Shown here: piece after piece, positions 32,091 to 40,557 of the stretch
How positions within the stretch are numbered: the stretch's first letter is position 1
How the letters are laid out: each line of letters starts with the position of its first letter
DNA from: an uncultured Dermabacter sp.
GTDB lineage: Bacteria > Actinomycetota > Actinomycetes > Actinomycetales > Dermabacteraceae
DNA: 64,000 bases
Direction: 5' to 3'
Assembly: GCA_947252755.1 (NCBI GenBank)
Contig: CAMXWV010000009.1
Coordinates: 51,558-115,557, forward strand
The notes under the pieces: generated by a model
What the model saw: the letters and a program-made list of their open reading frames with translations, nothing else
The model's database searches: none
Told to the model about the DNA's origin: nothing
Position numbers and translations under genes: made by a program

Positions 32091-33742
32091 CCGGCACCTG
32101 GCGCATGGTGCGCTCCCTGGTGCGCACGCAGCGGATGCGTCTGCTGGTGTGGCCGCTGGCCATGCTGGCCCTGACAGTGCTCACCGCCGTGTCCCTGGAC
32201 CGGCTCTACCCCACACCGACGGAACGCGGCACCTACGCGCAGGCGTACGACGCTTCTCAGGCGATGAAAGCGATCGGAGGCAACTCCGGTGGGCTCGACC
32301 AGCTCGGCGGGATGGTGGCGAATGAGCTGGCGATCATGGTTCTTCCCGGTCTTGGGGTGGGTGGGATCCTCCTGGCGGTCGCCGGAACGCGTCGGGAAGA
32401 GGACGCTGGACGCACCGGGCTGGTGACCTCTCGCCCCATCGGGCGGCTTGCCCCGCTGGCGGGCGCGCTGATCACCGTCACTACGTGCGCCGCAGCTGTA
32501 GCACTGGTGACGCTCGGGGTGTTCACCGCGCTCGGTGTGCCGCTGGTGGGCGCTGAATCGGGCACCACGGGGCCGGAGCATGGCGGCGCGCTCGTGTACG
32601 CGGCGCTGCTGTGGGCGTACATGATGGTGTTCGTTGGGCTCGGCATGGTGATGGCGGAGCTGGCGCAGCAGTCGCGCACCGCGGCGGTTCTGAGCCTTTC
32701 AGTGTTCGGGGTGCTCTATCTGGTGCGCGCCGCGGTCAATGCCGGAGGGCACGGGGCTGGTGGCACCGGCGGCGTGGGCTGGTCGTGGGCCTCCCCGCTC
32801 GGCTGGTTTGACGCGGTCTCACCGTTCGCACAGATGCGCTGGGCGCCCTTAGTGGTGCTGGCCGGCACCTCGGTGGTGCTGATCGGGATTGCGTTCCTGC
32901 TGAGGAGTCGGCGCGACGTGGACAGCGGTGTGCTCACGCCCCGCCCGGGACGAGCCACCGCCCGGGCGGGGTTCGGAACAGCGGGCGGCATCGCGTGGCA
33001 CGTGGGGAAGGCTCCGTTGATCGGCTGGGTGTTCGGCTCGGTGGGGTTTGCTGCGCTGATGGGCAGTCAGCTGCCGGACTGGCTGGAGGCGCTGAAGCAT
33101 GCTGAAGGCCTCGTGGAATCACTGGGAATGAGCGCGGACTCCACGGCGATCACATCCATCACCATGCAGATCTGCGCGCTGTTCGCCGCCGCCGTGGGCA
33201 TCACCTTCATGGGCCGGTGGGCCGATGAAGAGCGGGCCGGGCGCCTCTCCCACCTGTTGGCGCAGCCCCTTGGCCGGGGCCGTCTCGCCATGGCGGTGGG
33301 CACTCTGATGGTGCTGGCATTGGTGGGCCTGATGGCGCTGTCTGCCCTGGTGTATGCGGGGACCGGAATGCTGGCGCTGCGGGACACCTCGGCCGCTGAT
33401 GGCCTGGGACCGGACGCGATCTCCGCCGCTGAAACAGTCACCGCCGCTGCGGTCTATGCGGTGCCGGCGCTTCTGCTCTGCGCAGTGGCAGCGCTGTGGA
33501 CTGCATGGCGGGGCGCCGCCCCGTGGCCTGCATGGGTGCTGTTCGGCGCGTCAGCGGTGCTGGTGCTGCTGGGTCCTGCGCTGGATCTGCCGGATGCTGT
33601 CCTGGATGCGGCGCCGTTCAATGCCGTGGGCGAGGTCCCTGCAGAGTCCGTGGCGTGGGGCGGCGTGGCAGCCGAGCTCGCTCTCGTGGCAGCGGCGCTG
33701 CTGGCAGCCTTCCTCCGGTTCCGCAGGCGGGACGTGGGGTGA
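32087..33742 (+). CDS. ABC-2 type exporter permease (polyketide/antibiotic exporter family)
   Basis: A 551-residue membrane protein with about twelve hydrophobic helices in two halves. TRPIGRLAPLAGALITVT-like text near 105 and the matching RLSHLLAQPLGRGRLAMAV near 390 are the paired helix-loop motifs of the "exporter of polyketide antibiotics" family (LLSTPVSR-type in ABC-2). It is translationally coupled to the ATPase and probably works as a full-length two-fold permease with an ATPase dimer. Likely role: self-protection or export of a toxic compound; the cargo is unknown. Confidence 0.85.
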   Translation: MTGTWRMVRSLVRTQRMRLLVWPLAMLALTVLTAVSLDRLYPTPTERGTYAQAYDASQAMKAIGGNSGGLDQLGGMVANELAIMVLPGLGVGGILLAVAGTRREEDAGRTGLVTSRPIGRLAPLAGALITVTTCAAAVALVTLGVFTALGVPLVGAESGTTGPEHGGALVYAALLWAYMMVFVGLGMVMAELAQQSRTAAVLSLSVFGVLYLVRAAVNAGGHGAGGTGGVGWSWASPLGWFDAVSPFAQMRWAPLVVLAGTSVVLIGIAFLLRSRRDVDSGVLTPRPGRATARAGFGTAGGIAWHVGKAPLIGWVFGSVGFAALMGSQLPDWLEALKHAEGLVESLGMSADSTAITSITMQICALFAAAVGITFMGRWADEERAGRLSHLLAQPLGRGRLAMAVGTLMVLALVGLMALSALVYAGTGMLALRDTSAADGLGPDAISAAETVTAAAVYAVPALLLCAVAALWTAWRGAAPWPAWVLFGASAVLVLLGPALDLPDAVLDAAPFNAVGEVPAESVAWGGVAAELALVAAALLAAFLRFRRRDVG

Positions 33743-33804
33743 GACCCAGCTTCTGACGCAGCGCTGACGCATCACGCGCTCCGGCCGAGCTGGGCATAAA
33801 CCGA

Positions 33805-33836
33805 GCCCCGGCCCGCTGTGACAACGGAACCGGGGC
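33805..33836. terminator. Bidirectional hairpin terminator
   Basis: GCCCCGG (33805-33811) and CCGGGGC (33830-33836) form a stem between the convergent exporter and cyclophilin genes. There is no strong T-run on either side, so termination strength is uncertain. Confidence 0.5.
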
Positions 33837-33854
33837 GGTGCGATGCTCTGAGAG

Positions 33855-34391
33855 TCAGTCCTCGATGGTGACGGATTCGATGACCACGTCATCCAGCGGG
33901 CGATCACGCATATCAGTCTTCACTCCGGCGATGGCGTCAACCACCCGGCGGGACTCGTCGTCCGCCACTTCACCGAACACGGTGTGCTTGCCGTGAAGGT
34001 ACTGGGTGGGTGCCACGGTGATGAAGAACTGGGAGCCGTTGGTGCCGGACGGGCGGCCGGTGATGGCGTTCATGCGCTTGCCGGCATTGGCCATGGCGAG
34101 CATGTACTTGTTATTGAAGTTCTTCTCGGAGATCTCGTCATCGAAGTTGTAGCCGGGACCGCCGGTGCCGGTGCCGGTCGGGTCCCCGCCCTGGATCATG
34201 AAGCCATCGATGATGCGGTGAAAGATCACGCCGTCGTAGAACGGGCGCTGCTCCTTCTCACCGGTGTTCGGGTTGGTGAATTCCTTCTCACCCTTGGCAA
34301 GGCCCACGAAGTTCTCAACGGTCTTCGGGGCGTGGTTCGGGAACAGCTCCAGGCGGATATCGCCGTGGTTCGTGTGAAGAGTTGCAAACAT
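33855..34391 (-). CDS. ppiA: Cyclophilin-type peptidyl-prolyl cis-trans isomerase
   Basis: A 178-residue cytoplasmic cyclophilin. VIFHRIIDGFMIQGGDP holds the catalytic Arg and Phe/Met, NGSQFFIT the Gln and Phe, and LHGKHTVFGEV the substrate loop. Length and order are canonical for actinobacterial PpiA. It folds proline-containing proteins. Upstream of its start is a run of 23-bp tandem repeats. Its neighbours, a rhomboid on one side and a DUF5324-like gene on the other, are conserved partners in actinobacteria. Confidence 0.95.
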   Translation of the reverse strand: MFATLHTNHGDIRLELFPNHAPKTVENFVGLAKGEKEFTNPNTGEKEQRPFYDGVIFHRIIDGFMIQGGDPTGTGTGGPGYNFDDEISEKNFNNKYMLAMANAGKRMNAITGRPSGTNGSQFFITVAPTQYLHGKHTVFGEVADDESRRVVDAIAGVKTDMRDRPLDDVVIESVTIED

Positions 34392-34408
34392 GCTCTCAGT
34401 GTTTCATA

Positions 34409-34499
34409 CGGGCGTCCCGGCTGTTTCACATGGGGCGTCCCGGCTGTTTCACATGGGGCGTCCCGGCTGGTTCACATGGGCGGCGCGGAGGCTTCATAT
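34409..34499. repeat. 23-bp tandem repeats in the ppiA leader
   Basis: Three near-identical units (34409-34431, 34432-34454, 34455-34477), each containing GGGCGTCCCGGCTGTTTCA, and a diverged fourth lie immediately before the ppiA start. The rest of the 280-bp divergent gap shows no gene. Confidence 0.85.
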
Positions 34500-34671
34500 G
34501 AGGGCGGCCCGGTGCTTCACGCAGGCGGTCGGGCCTCCGGCGCAAACTGCATGCTGGCTGTGATCCAGCGCCTACTGCGCCTGTAGGGTTGATCGTGTAC
34601 GCGCAGTTCCCTGCGCGCCATTGACGCATGAGCCGCATGACCTGCGGTGAGAGACGAAAGGGGATAGCACC

Positions 34672-35433
34672 ATGGCAATCTTCCCGAAGACCAAGCGTGC
34701 CGCATCCAAGAAGGCCGCCAAGGGCCAGAAGAAGGCTGACAAGGCCGCGAAGAACGCCGGCGGCTCGATCCAGACCGCGCTCGAGTCCGTGGGCCCGCTC
34801 GCTGCGGTGGCCGCTGGTGAGGCGCGCGATCTCGCCACCGACGCCTACAAGACCTACGCGCCGAAGGCTGAGAAGGCCGCGAAGCAGGCTCGCAAGAACC
34901 TGAAGAACTCGAACGTTGCAGACCGCGCGCAGAAGCTGACCGAAGACGTAAAGGGCGACTACCTGCCGCGCGCAAAGAACACGGCTGATGCCACCAACGC
35001 CACCGTGTCCGCGGCTGTTGCTGCCGCGGTTGATGCTGCCCGCAAGGAGTGGGAGAAGGGCTCGGTGGACATCAAGAAGGCTGCCGCTAAGCCGGTGAAG
35101 AAGAAGCGCGGCCTGGGTGTGCTCGGCCTGCTCGTGGGCCTCGCCGCCGGCGGCGCTGTTGCCTACGTGGTGTGGCAGAAGACCCGTCCGATCGAGGATC
35201 CGTGGGCTCCGCCGGCGGACTTTGCTCGCGCCCACTACCCGGCAGCAGCATCCACTGATGCTGACTCTCGTGACGTGTCGGACTCCGTGGCCTCCGCTGA
35301 GGCTGGGGACGTGTCGGACGCACTCCAGGGCGGCAAGAAGAAGCCGCTCGACCCGACCCACCCCACCGCGGAGCCGGGCATTGAGGGCAAGATCGGCGAG
35401 AAGAAGCCGAACGAGAACCAGTCGAAGAAGTGA
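34672..35433 (+). CDS. DUF5324-like single-pass membrane protein
   Basis: A 253-residue protein. Residues 1-145 are very rich in Ala and Lys with repeated helical segments (KKAAKGQKKADKAAKNA, AEKAAKQARKNLK). One membrane helix follows at about 147-165 (GVLGLLVGLAAGGAVAYVVW). The short motif KTRPIEDPWAPP is conserved in the DUF5324 family, after which comes an acidic/Ser tail. Such proteins lie near ppiA and rhomboid genes in Streptomyces-type genomes; function is unknown. ATG 34672 is preceded by GAAAGGGGATAGCACC. Confidence 0.7.
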   Translation: MAIFPKTKRAASKKAAKGQKKADKAAKNAGGSIQTALESVGPLAAVAAGEARDLATDAYKTYAPKAEKAAKQARKNLKNSNVADRAQKLTEDVKGDYLPRAKNTADATNATVSAAVAAAVDAARKEWEKGSVDIKKAAAKPVKKKRGLGVLGLLVGLAAGGAVAYVVWQKTRPIEDPWAPPADFARAHYPAAASTDADSRDVSDSVASAEAGDVSDALQGGKKKPLDPTHPTAEPGIEGKIGEKKPNENQSKK

Positions 35434-35478
35434 CCGGTCAGCGCTGAAGCGACGCGCCGCCGCTGACCTGACGCGCCC

Positions 35479-36102
35479 ATGACCACAACGAGCACGGCCC
35501 CATCACCCTTCAGCGGTGGTGGGGCCGCTCTCATGCCCATCACCACCGGGCGGCTGCACCTGCGGCCGCTGACCGCTGCGGACCTGCCCGCGCTGTGGCG
35601 CCTCCATTCCGACGCGCGCACCTTCCACCTCGACTCCACCCCGCCGCTGGACGCCGTGGACCAAATGGAGCGGGTGCTTGCCGTGTGGCTGGCGTGCGCA
35701 CGCCGCGACGGCATCGGCTACATGCTGATCACCGCCGCTGATCCCTCCGGCGATGTTCTCGGCGTAGCCGGACTGTCCGGCATGGATGTGGGCAGCGAAC
35801 GCGTCGCCAACCTGTATGTGCGCCTCCACCCTCACGCCTGGGGCCGTGGTGTGGCGCAGGAGGCGCTGCGCGCGCAGCTGGATCGGCTGTCCATGCTGCA
35901 GGGCACGGATGAGGGGCCGGTGGGGCTGCGTTCCGCGCACGACGCGGTCATCATCACCGCTGTGCAGAACACTCCGATGCGCACGCTCGCCCACCGGCTC
36001 GGATTCCACCCCACCGAGGACCAGGACCCCACCGCTGGATTTGAGCATGTGCTGTTCCGCAGATCCCTGCGTCCGCTCACGGAGACAGATCATGGGCGCT
36101 GA
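35479..36102 (+). CDS. GNAT-family N-acetyltransferase
   Basis: A 207-residue RimJ/RimL-type acetyltransferase: TGRLHLRPLTAADLPALWRLH at the start, MLITAADPSGDVLGVAGLSGMDVG in the middle, YVRLHPHAWGRGVAQEALRAQLD for the acetyl-CoA loop, then NTPMRTLAHRLGF. The first ATG (35479) lacks a good ribosome site; ATG 35533 (MPITTGRLHL) is an alternative that would remove 18 poorly conserved residues. It overlaps the GluQRS start by 11 bp, so the pair is co-translated. Substrate unknown. Confidence 0.87.
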   Translation: MTTTSTAPSPFSGGGAALMPITTGRLHLRPLTAADLPALWRLHSDARTFHLDSTPPLDAVDQMERVLAVWLACARRDGIGYMLITAADPSGDVLGVAGLSGMDVGSERVANLYVRLHPHAWGRGVAQEALRAQLDRLSMLQGTDEGPVGLRSAHDAVIITAVQNTPMRTLAHRLGFHPTEDQDPTAGFEHVLFRRSLRPLTETDHGR

Positions 36103-37144
36103 ACCGGCCACCGCAGGTGCCGAACGGTCAGCCGGCAGGTTTGCCCCCTCACCGAGCGGGGACTTCCACCTGGGCAACCTGCGCACCGCGATCCTGGCCT
36201 GGGCGTATGCGCGCAGCACGAACCGTCGGTTCATCATGCGCATCGAGGACCTGGACCGGGTCAAGCCCGGCGCTGCCGAACGCCAGCTGGAGGATATGGC
36301 TGCGCTCGGCGTCGAGTGGGACGAGCCGGTGATCCACCAGTCGCAGCGGCTGCACCTCTACGCGGAGGCTGCGCGTCGGCTTGATGCCGCGGGGCTTGTG
36401 TATGAGTGCTACTGCACGCGTCGGGAGATCCTGGAAGCGCCGAGCGCGCCGCATGCCCCGCCCGGCGCCTACCCGGGCACGTGTCGGGACCTGACGGCCG
36501 CTCAGCGCGCTGAGGGCCGGGCGAAGGTGCAGAGCCTAAACCGGAAGCCGGCGCTGAGGCTCCGCGCGGGCGTGGCCGAATGGCCCGTGGTGGATGAGAT
36601 CGCCGGCCCCACGACGGGCGCCGTGGATGACCTGGTGCTGCGCCGCGGTGACGGCGTGTGGGCGTACAACCTGGTGTCCGTGGTGGATGATGTGGCGTTC
36701 GGTGTGGATCAGGTGGTGCGCGCTGATGATCTTCTCTCCTCCGCGCCGCGGCAGGCCTATCTCACGCACCTGCTCGAGCAGGTGCGGCCGGAACTGTGGC
36801 GCCTCGATGTGGACAGCACGGCACGCCCCGCGGCGCACGCGTCGTGGCCGAGTGTTCAATACATCCACGTGCCGCTTGCTCTCAATACCGCCGGTCAGCG
36901 GCTTGCCAAACGGGATGGCGCCGTGACGCTGCGGGACCGGATCACCGCTGGAGAGAGTGTTGCCGAGGTTGTTCGCCGGATCGGGAACAGCATCGGCGTG
37001 CCGCATGCGCACATCGCCGCGGACATCGCCCGCGCGCTGCCCGCGGATCCGGCCGCGCTTCCCAGGGAGCCGTGGATCGTGGACCTGCCCGGGACCCCCC
37101 ACCCCGGCGCCCACCCACCACAAAACGTGAGAACGGTGCGGTAA
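36092..37144 (+). CDS. gluQ: tRNA glutamyl-Q(34) synthetase (GluQRS)
   Basis: A 350-residue truncated GluRS paralog that attaches glutamate to queuosine at position 34 of tRNA-Asp. FAPSPSGDFHLGNLRTAILAW is the HIGH region, RIEDLDRVKPG follows, the zinc site is YECYCTRRE...YPGTC, and LAKRDGAVTLRD replaces the KMSKS loop. It lacks the GluRS anticodon domain. Start overlaps the acetyltransferase gene. The last codons and the TAA stop lie inside palindrome C, so the native 3' end has probably been replaced. Confidence 0.92.
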   Translation: MGAEPATAGAERSAGRFAPSPSGDFHLGNLRTAILAWAYARSTNRRFIMRIEDLDRVKPGAAERQLEDMAALGVEWDEPVIHQSQRLHLYAEAARRLDAAGLVYECYCTRREILEAPSAPHAPPGAYPGTCRDLTAAQRAEGRAKVQSLNRKPALRLRAGVAEWPVVDEIAGPTTGAVDDLVLRRGDGVWAYNLVSVVDDVAFGVDQVVRADDLLSSAPRQAYLTHLLEQVRPELWRLDVDSTARPAAHASWPSVQYIHVPLALNTAGQRLAKRDGAVTLRDRITAGESVAEVVRRIGNSIGVPHAHIAADIARALPADPAALPREPWIVDLPGTPHPGAHPPQNVRTVR

Positions 37145-37176
37145 AAACACCTTTTACCGCACAAAACGCACGTTCT
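37122..37176. repeat. Palindrome C of dispersed hairpin family
   Basis: The left arm (37122-37146) begins AAAACGTGAG and ends GTGCGGTAAAA; the right arm (37152-37176) pairs with it at most positions and ends CACGTTCT. It crosses the gluQ stop and lies between convergent genes. Outer and inner motifs match palindromes A and B. Confidence 0.8.
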
Positions 37177-37264
37177 GCGAGGCGCGGCGGCCGGGGGCGG
37201 GGCTCGGGGCCGGGCAGGCGGGGCGGAGCGGCTCGGGGGCGCGGAGCGCCACCCCGCACGGTGC

Positions 37265-38488
37265 CTAGACGCGGATGGAGGTGGCGTCCGGCGCAGTCGG
37301 AATGATCTCGGCGTCGACCAGGAACTCAGTCATCCGCTCCATTGTTGTGAACGGCGGGTCGGTGGTGATCTCACCGTCGGTCTCCCACAGCGGCATCGTG
37401 GCTTCAAGCACGGCCTTCGCGGAGTCACGTGCTGCCGGATCCACCAGCGCCGGCACGCGTTTCGCGGTCGCGTCGAGCGCCGCCTCCGGGTTTGCCTTCA
37501 CGGCCTGCTCTGCTTCCCGTAGCGCATCACTCAGGGCGCGGAGGTTCTTGCTGTTCTCACGCGTCGGGTGAGTGAGCAGGCTCGGTCCCACGAGCACCTC
37601 ACCGTCCGCATCCCGCAGCGGAATGATCAGAGGGTCCTTCCCCGCGGCTCGCAGCTGCACCGCTTCGTTGTTGACAAAGCCCATGATGAAATCCACGTGG
37701 CCGGCCTCCAGGGAAGCAAGCTGCGTGAATCCGATCTCGGAGAGCGTCACGTCCTGCTCGGTGAGTCCGGCAAGCTTCAGCGCTGCGAGCGCAGCGTAGT
37801 ACGTGGAGCCGTAGCGTCCGGGGATGCCGATGGTTTTGCCCTTCATCACCTGCAGGCCCCGGCTGGCATCCACATCGGGACTCTCCGCACCACCGCTGGT
37901 CGCAGAGGCATCAGCAGGCAGGGCGGACTTATCGGGGCCGATCAACGCGATCGGGTATTGCTGGTAAGCGGTGGCGAAGGTGAAGATTCTCTGGCCGTTC
38001 GCGGTGGCCACCACCCCTTCATCAGCCGACGCGTACACCGCATCCTCCCGGCCCGCGAGCAGCGCCCCGAACAGGTCCTCCTGTTCGCCGTGGTGGCGGA
38101 TGGTGACGGTGAGGCCGTGATCGGCGAAGATGCCGGCGTCTTCACCCAGGTAGAACGCGCTGAATTGGACGTTTGGGATGTAGGTGAGTCCCACGGTGAT
38201 GGCGTTCGCGTCCCCGCCGGCGCCGCCGCGGTCCGATCCGCCGCCGGCTCCGCGGCTGGCGAGGCCGTTGCTGCAGGCGCTGAGCGTGCCGGCGGTGCTG
38301 AGCGCGGCCAGGCCGGTCAGCAGGGCGCGTCGGGTGGGCAGAGCGCTCAGCATGGCCCGGGTGTTCAGGGGGGCCCGGCTATTCAGCGTGGCCCGGGGGC
38401 TCGCCGGGGGCTGGGGGTTCAGCGGAGGCTGGGTGCCCTGGGGCGGAACAGTGTGCGCAGCAGCGTTGGTACGCGGGTGGCGGGTCAT
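37265..38488 (-). CDS. RibY-like flavin/precursor-binding lipoprotein (NMT1/THI5 family)
   Basis: A 407-residue substrate-binding protein. After a Pro/Arg-rich N-terminus there is a twin-arginine stretch (PTRRALLTGLAAL) and lipobox LSAC at about residue 73; a start at 38356 would remove 44 residues before it. The mature part is of the NMT1/THI5 type (VGLTYIPNVQFSAFYLGEDAGIF, KGKTIGIPGRYGSTYYAALAALKLAGL). It overlaps the permease gene (ATGA), and an FMN riboswitch heads the operon, which points to riboflavin or a flavin precursor rather than thiamine pyrimidine or sulfonate. This matches the RibXY class described in other bacteria. Substrate is inferred from regulation. Confidence 0.8.
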   Translation of the reverse strand: MTRHPRTNAAAHTVPPQGTQPPLNPQPPASPRATLNSRAPLNTRAMLSALPTRRALLTGLAALSTAGTLSACSNGLASRGAGGGSDRGGAGGDANAITVGLTYIPNVQFSAFYLGEDAGIFADHGLTVTIRHHGEQEDLFGALLAGREDAVYASADEGVVATANGQRIFTFATAYQQYPIALIGPDKSALPADASATSGGAESPDVDASRGLQVMKGKTIGIPGRYGSTYYAALAALKLAGLTEQDVTLSEIGFTQLASLEAGHVDFIMGFVNNEAVQLRAAGKDPLIIPLRDADGEVLVGPSLLTHPTRENSKNLRALSDALREAEQAVKANPEAALDATAKRVPALVDPAARDSAKAVLEATMPLWETDGEITTDPPFTTMERMTEFLVDAEIIPTAPDATSIRV

Positions 38489-39315
38489 GATTGAGCTCCT
38501 TGAAGTTGACGGGATGCGGCGCGCTCAACGGCGAGCACGCCGCCATGGATGGCAAGGGCCATAAGCGCGATCCAGATGACCACGGCGAACACGGCTGCGG
38601 TGTTGACGGAGTCGCGCGAAAGACTGAGCAGGGTGCCAAGACCGGAGCCGCCGATCACAAATTCGCCCACGATCGCACCGGTCATGGACAGCACGGCGCC
38701 GGAGCGGATGCCGTGCAGCACGGCGGGGGCGGCCATCGGCGCTTCCACAAGCCAGAGCCGCTGCCACCAGGTGGTGCCGTCCAGCAGCGCATGTTCGATG
38801 GTGGGGGAATCCAGGGAGCGCAGGCCCACAATCGCGGTGGTTGCCATGGGGAAGAATGCGATGATCGCGCACAGCACCGCGATCGGGACGGTGCCGTTGC
38901 CGATCCACAGCATGATCAGGGGGGCCAGCGCCACCAGCGGCACGGTCTGCGTGAGCATGATCGCCGGTTCGATCACGGTGGCGAACATCGGTGAGTGCGC
39001 CACGATGTACGCGAGCGGCAGCGCCACTGCCAGGGCGATCAGGGAACCGAGCAGTGCCGCGCTAAGCGTGGGCCAGGCGTAGATCCAGAGGATGCCGGAC
39101 TGCACGTGCAGACCCATCACTCGGGCCACGCTGAGCGGGCTCGGCAGGAACAGCGGGTCGATGACGGCGAGCGCAGTGACTGCCCACCACGCGGCAACGG
39201 CCGCGATCAGGGCGAGAACGGGCACGATCCCGGATTGGCGGCCGCGTCGAACCGGGAAGGAGGACCAGAGGGTGCGGGGCGCCGGAGGGCGACGGGAATG
39301 AGATGCGCTGCCCAC
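38485..39315 (-). CDS. RibX-like ABC transporter permease (flavin uptake)
   Basis: A 276-residue permease of the SsuC/ThiX family, six or so helices. The cytoplasmic EAA-like loop includes GLRSLDSPTIEHALLDGTTWWQRLWLVEAPMAAP. GTG 39315 follows AAAGGAG and is preferred to ATG 39345, which has no ribosome site and would overlap the leader. The FMN riboswitch upstream assigns it to flavin uptake. No ATPase gene follows: the operon ends against the convergent gluQ gene, so an ATPase must come from elsewhere. Confidence 0.85.
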   Translation of the reverse strand: MGSASHSRRPPAPRTLWSSFPVRRGRQSGIVPVLALIAAVAAWWAVTALAVIDPLFLPSPLSVARVMGLHVQSGILWIYAWPTLSAALLGSLIALAVALPLAYIVAHSPMFATVIEPAIMLTQTVPLVALAPLIMLWIGNGTVPIAVLCAIIAFFPMATTAIVGLRSLDSPTIEHALLDGTTWWQRLWLVEAPMAAPAVLHGIRSGAVLSMTGAIVGEFVIGGSGLGTLLSLSRDSVNTAAVFAVVIWIALMALAIHGGVLAVERAASRQLQGAQS

Positions 39316-39389
39316 TGAGCTCCTTTCCAGCAGCCCGGGGCACACGGCATCAGGGGGCCGACGCGTTCACGCCGCCCATGCGGATGCCG

Positions 39390-39510
39390 CGTATTCCTCC
39401 CATCCAGACTGTGACTGTCGGCCTCGGAGTTCCACCGAGTCAGCCGCTCCAGAGGGAGCGGGTCGCGGGCTATCACCGCCGGTTCGGACTTTCACCGACC
39501 CCGGAATACG
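39390..39510 (-). ncRNA. FMN riboswitch (RFN element)
   Basis: The minus strand shows the whole conserved RFN core: GGTGAAAGTCCGAACCGGCG, then GGTGATAGCCCGCGA, a variable hairpin, CGGTGGAACTCCGAGGCC and GACAGTCACAGTCTGGATG. Closing stem P1 is CGTATTCC (39390-39397) with GGAATACG (39503-39510). It lies 75 bp before the permease start, whose ribosome site could be masked when FMN binds. This is a well-known riboswitch class; the identification is strong. Confidence 0.95.
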
Positions 39511-39561
39511 TGCCGTCAGGATACCAGCAGGATGCGGGAATGGGCATCCGGCCCCATCGGA

Positions 39562-40557
39562 CTACTCCGCCGCGGACGTGTTCTTCGCCTTCGGGCCCAC
39601 CATGAGGGAGGCAGCCGTGGCCGTGGCCATCGAGAGGATGATGACAGCGAGCGACAGCCAGATCGGGATCTCCGGAATGGAGTGGACAAACCTGCCGAAC
39701 CCGGAGTCCTCCGGCCAGAACGGTGCCTCATGGGCAGCGTGGATCAGCAGTTTGATGCCGATGAAAGCGAGGATCGCGGCAAGGCCGTAGTGCAGGTACA
39801 CCAGGCGGTCCATCAATCCGCCGAGCAGGAAGTACAGCTGGCGCAGACCCATCAGGGCGAAGATGTTGGCGGTGAACACGATGAAGGCATTCTGGGTGAT
39901 GCCGAAGATCGCGGGGATGGAGTCCACGGCGAACATGACGTCCGTCAGGCCGATCACCAGGAACACCAGCAGCATCGGCGTCCACATGGTGACGCCGTCC
40001 TTCACGGTGCGGAGCTTGTTGCCGTCATACTCTTCGGACACCTTGATGAAACGGCGCAAGCCGCGGATGACGACGCTTTCGCCGCTGTCATCATCGTCTT
40101 CACCCTGCACCTGTTTCCACGCGGTCCACAGCAGGAACACGGCAAACACGTAGAACACGGCGGCGAACCGGTCGATCACTGCGGCACCCAGCAGGATGAA
40201 GATCGCGCGGGCGATCAGCGCGATGATGATGCCCACCATCAGCACTTCCTGCTGGAACTTCTTGGGTACTGCGAAGCGGGACATGATCACGATGAACACG
40301 AACAGGTTGTCCACGCTGAGCGAATACTCGGTGAGCCAGCCAGCCACGAACTCGCCGCTCACCTTCGCGCCCGCGTACACGAACAGGACGCCCGCAAAGG
40401 CCAGGGCCAGCAGCACGTAGAAGCTCACCCAGGCAAGGCATTCCTTGAAGGACGGCACATGGGGACGCTTGACCACGAGGATCAGATCCACCAGCAGGAT
40501 CACAACGAGGACCGCCAGTGAGATGATCTCGAACTGCAGTGACAGGGTTTCGCCCAT
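39562..40557 (-). CDS. TerC-family integral membrane protein
   Basis: A 331-residue protein with eight to nine helices. VDNLFVFIVIMSRFAVP and FAVDSIPAIFGITQNAFIVFTANIFALMGLRQLYFLL are the paired TerC metal-site motifs with conserved Asp residues. TerC proteins act in metal (often manganese) efflux or loading of secreted metalloproteins, and can give tellurite tolerance. ATG 40557 has GGAAGGAA upstream; a longer frame is rejected. A ~118-nt leader with stable hairpins precedes it. Confidence 0.92.
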   Translation of the reverse strand: MGETLSLQFEIISLAVLVVILLVDLILVVKRPHVPSFKECLAWVSFYVLLALAFAGVLFVYAGAKVSGEFVAGWLTEYSLSVDNLFVFIVIMSRFAVPKKFQQEVLMVGIIIALIARAIFILLGAAVIDRFAAVFYVFAVFLLWTAWKQVQGEDDDDSGESVVIRGLRRFIKVSEEYDGNKLRTVKDGVTMWTPMLLVFLVIGLTDVMFAVDSIPAIFGITQNAFIVFTANIFALMGLRQLYFLLGGLMDRLVYLHYGLAAILAFIGIKLLIHAAHEAPFWPEDSGFGRFVHSIPEIPIWLSLAVIILSMATATAASLMVGPKAKNTSAAE

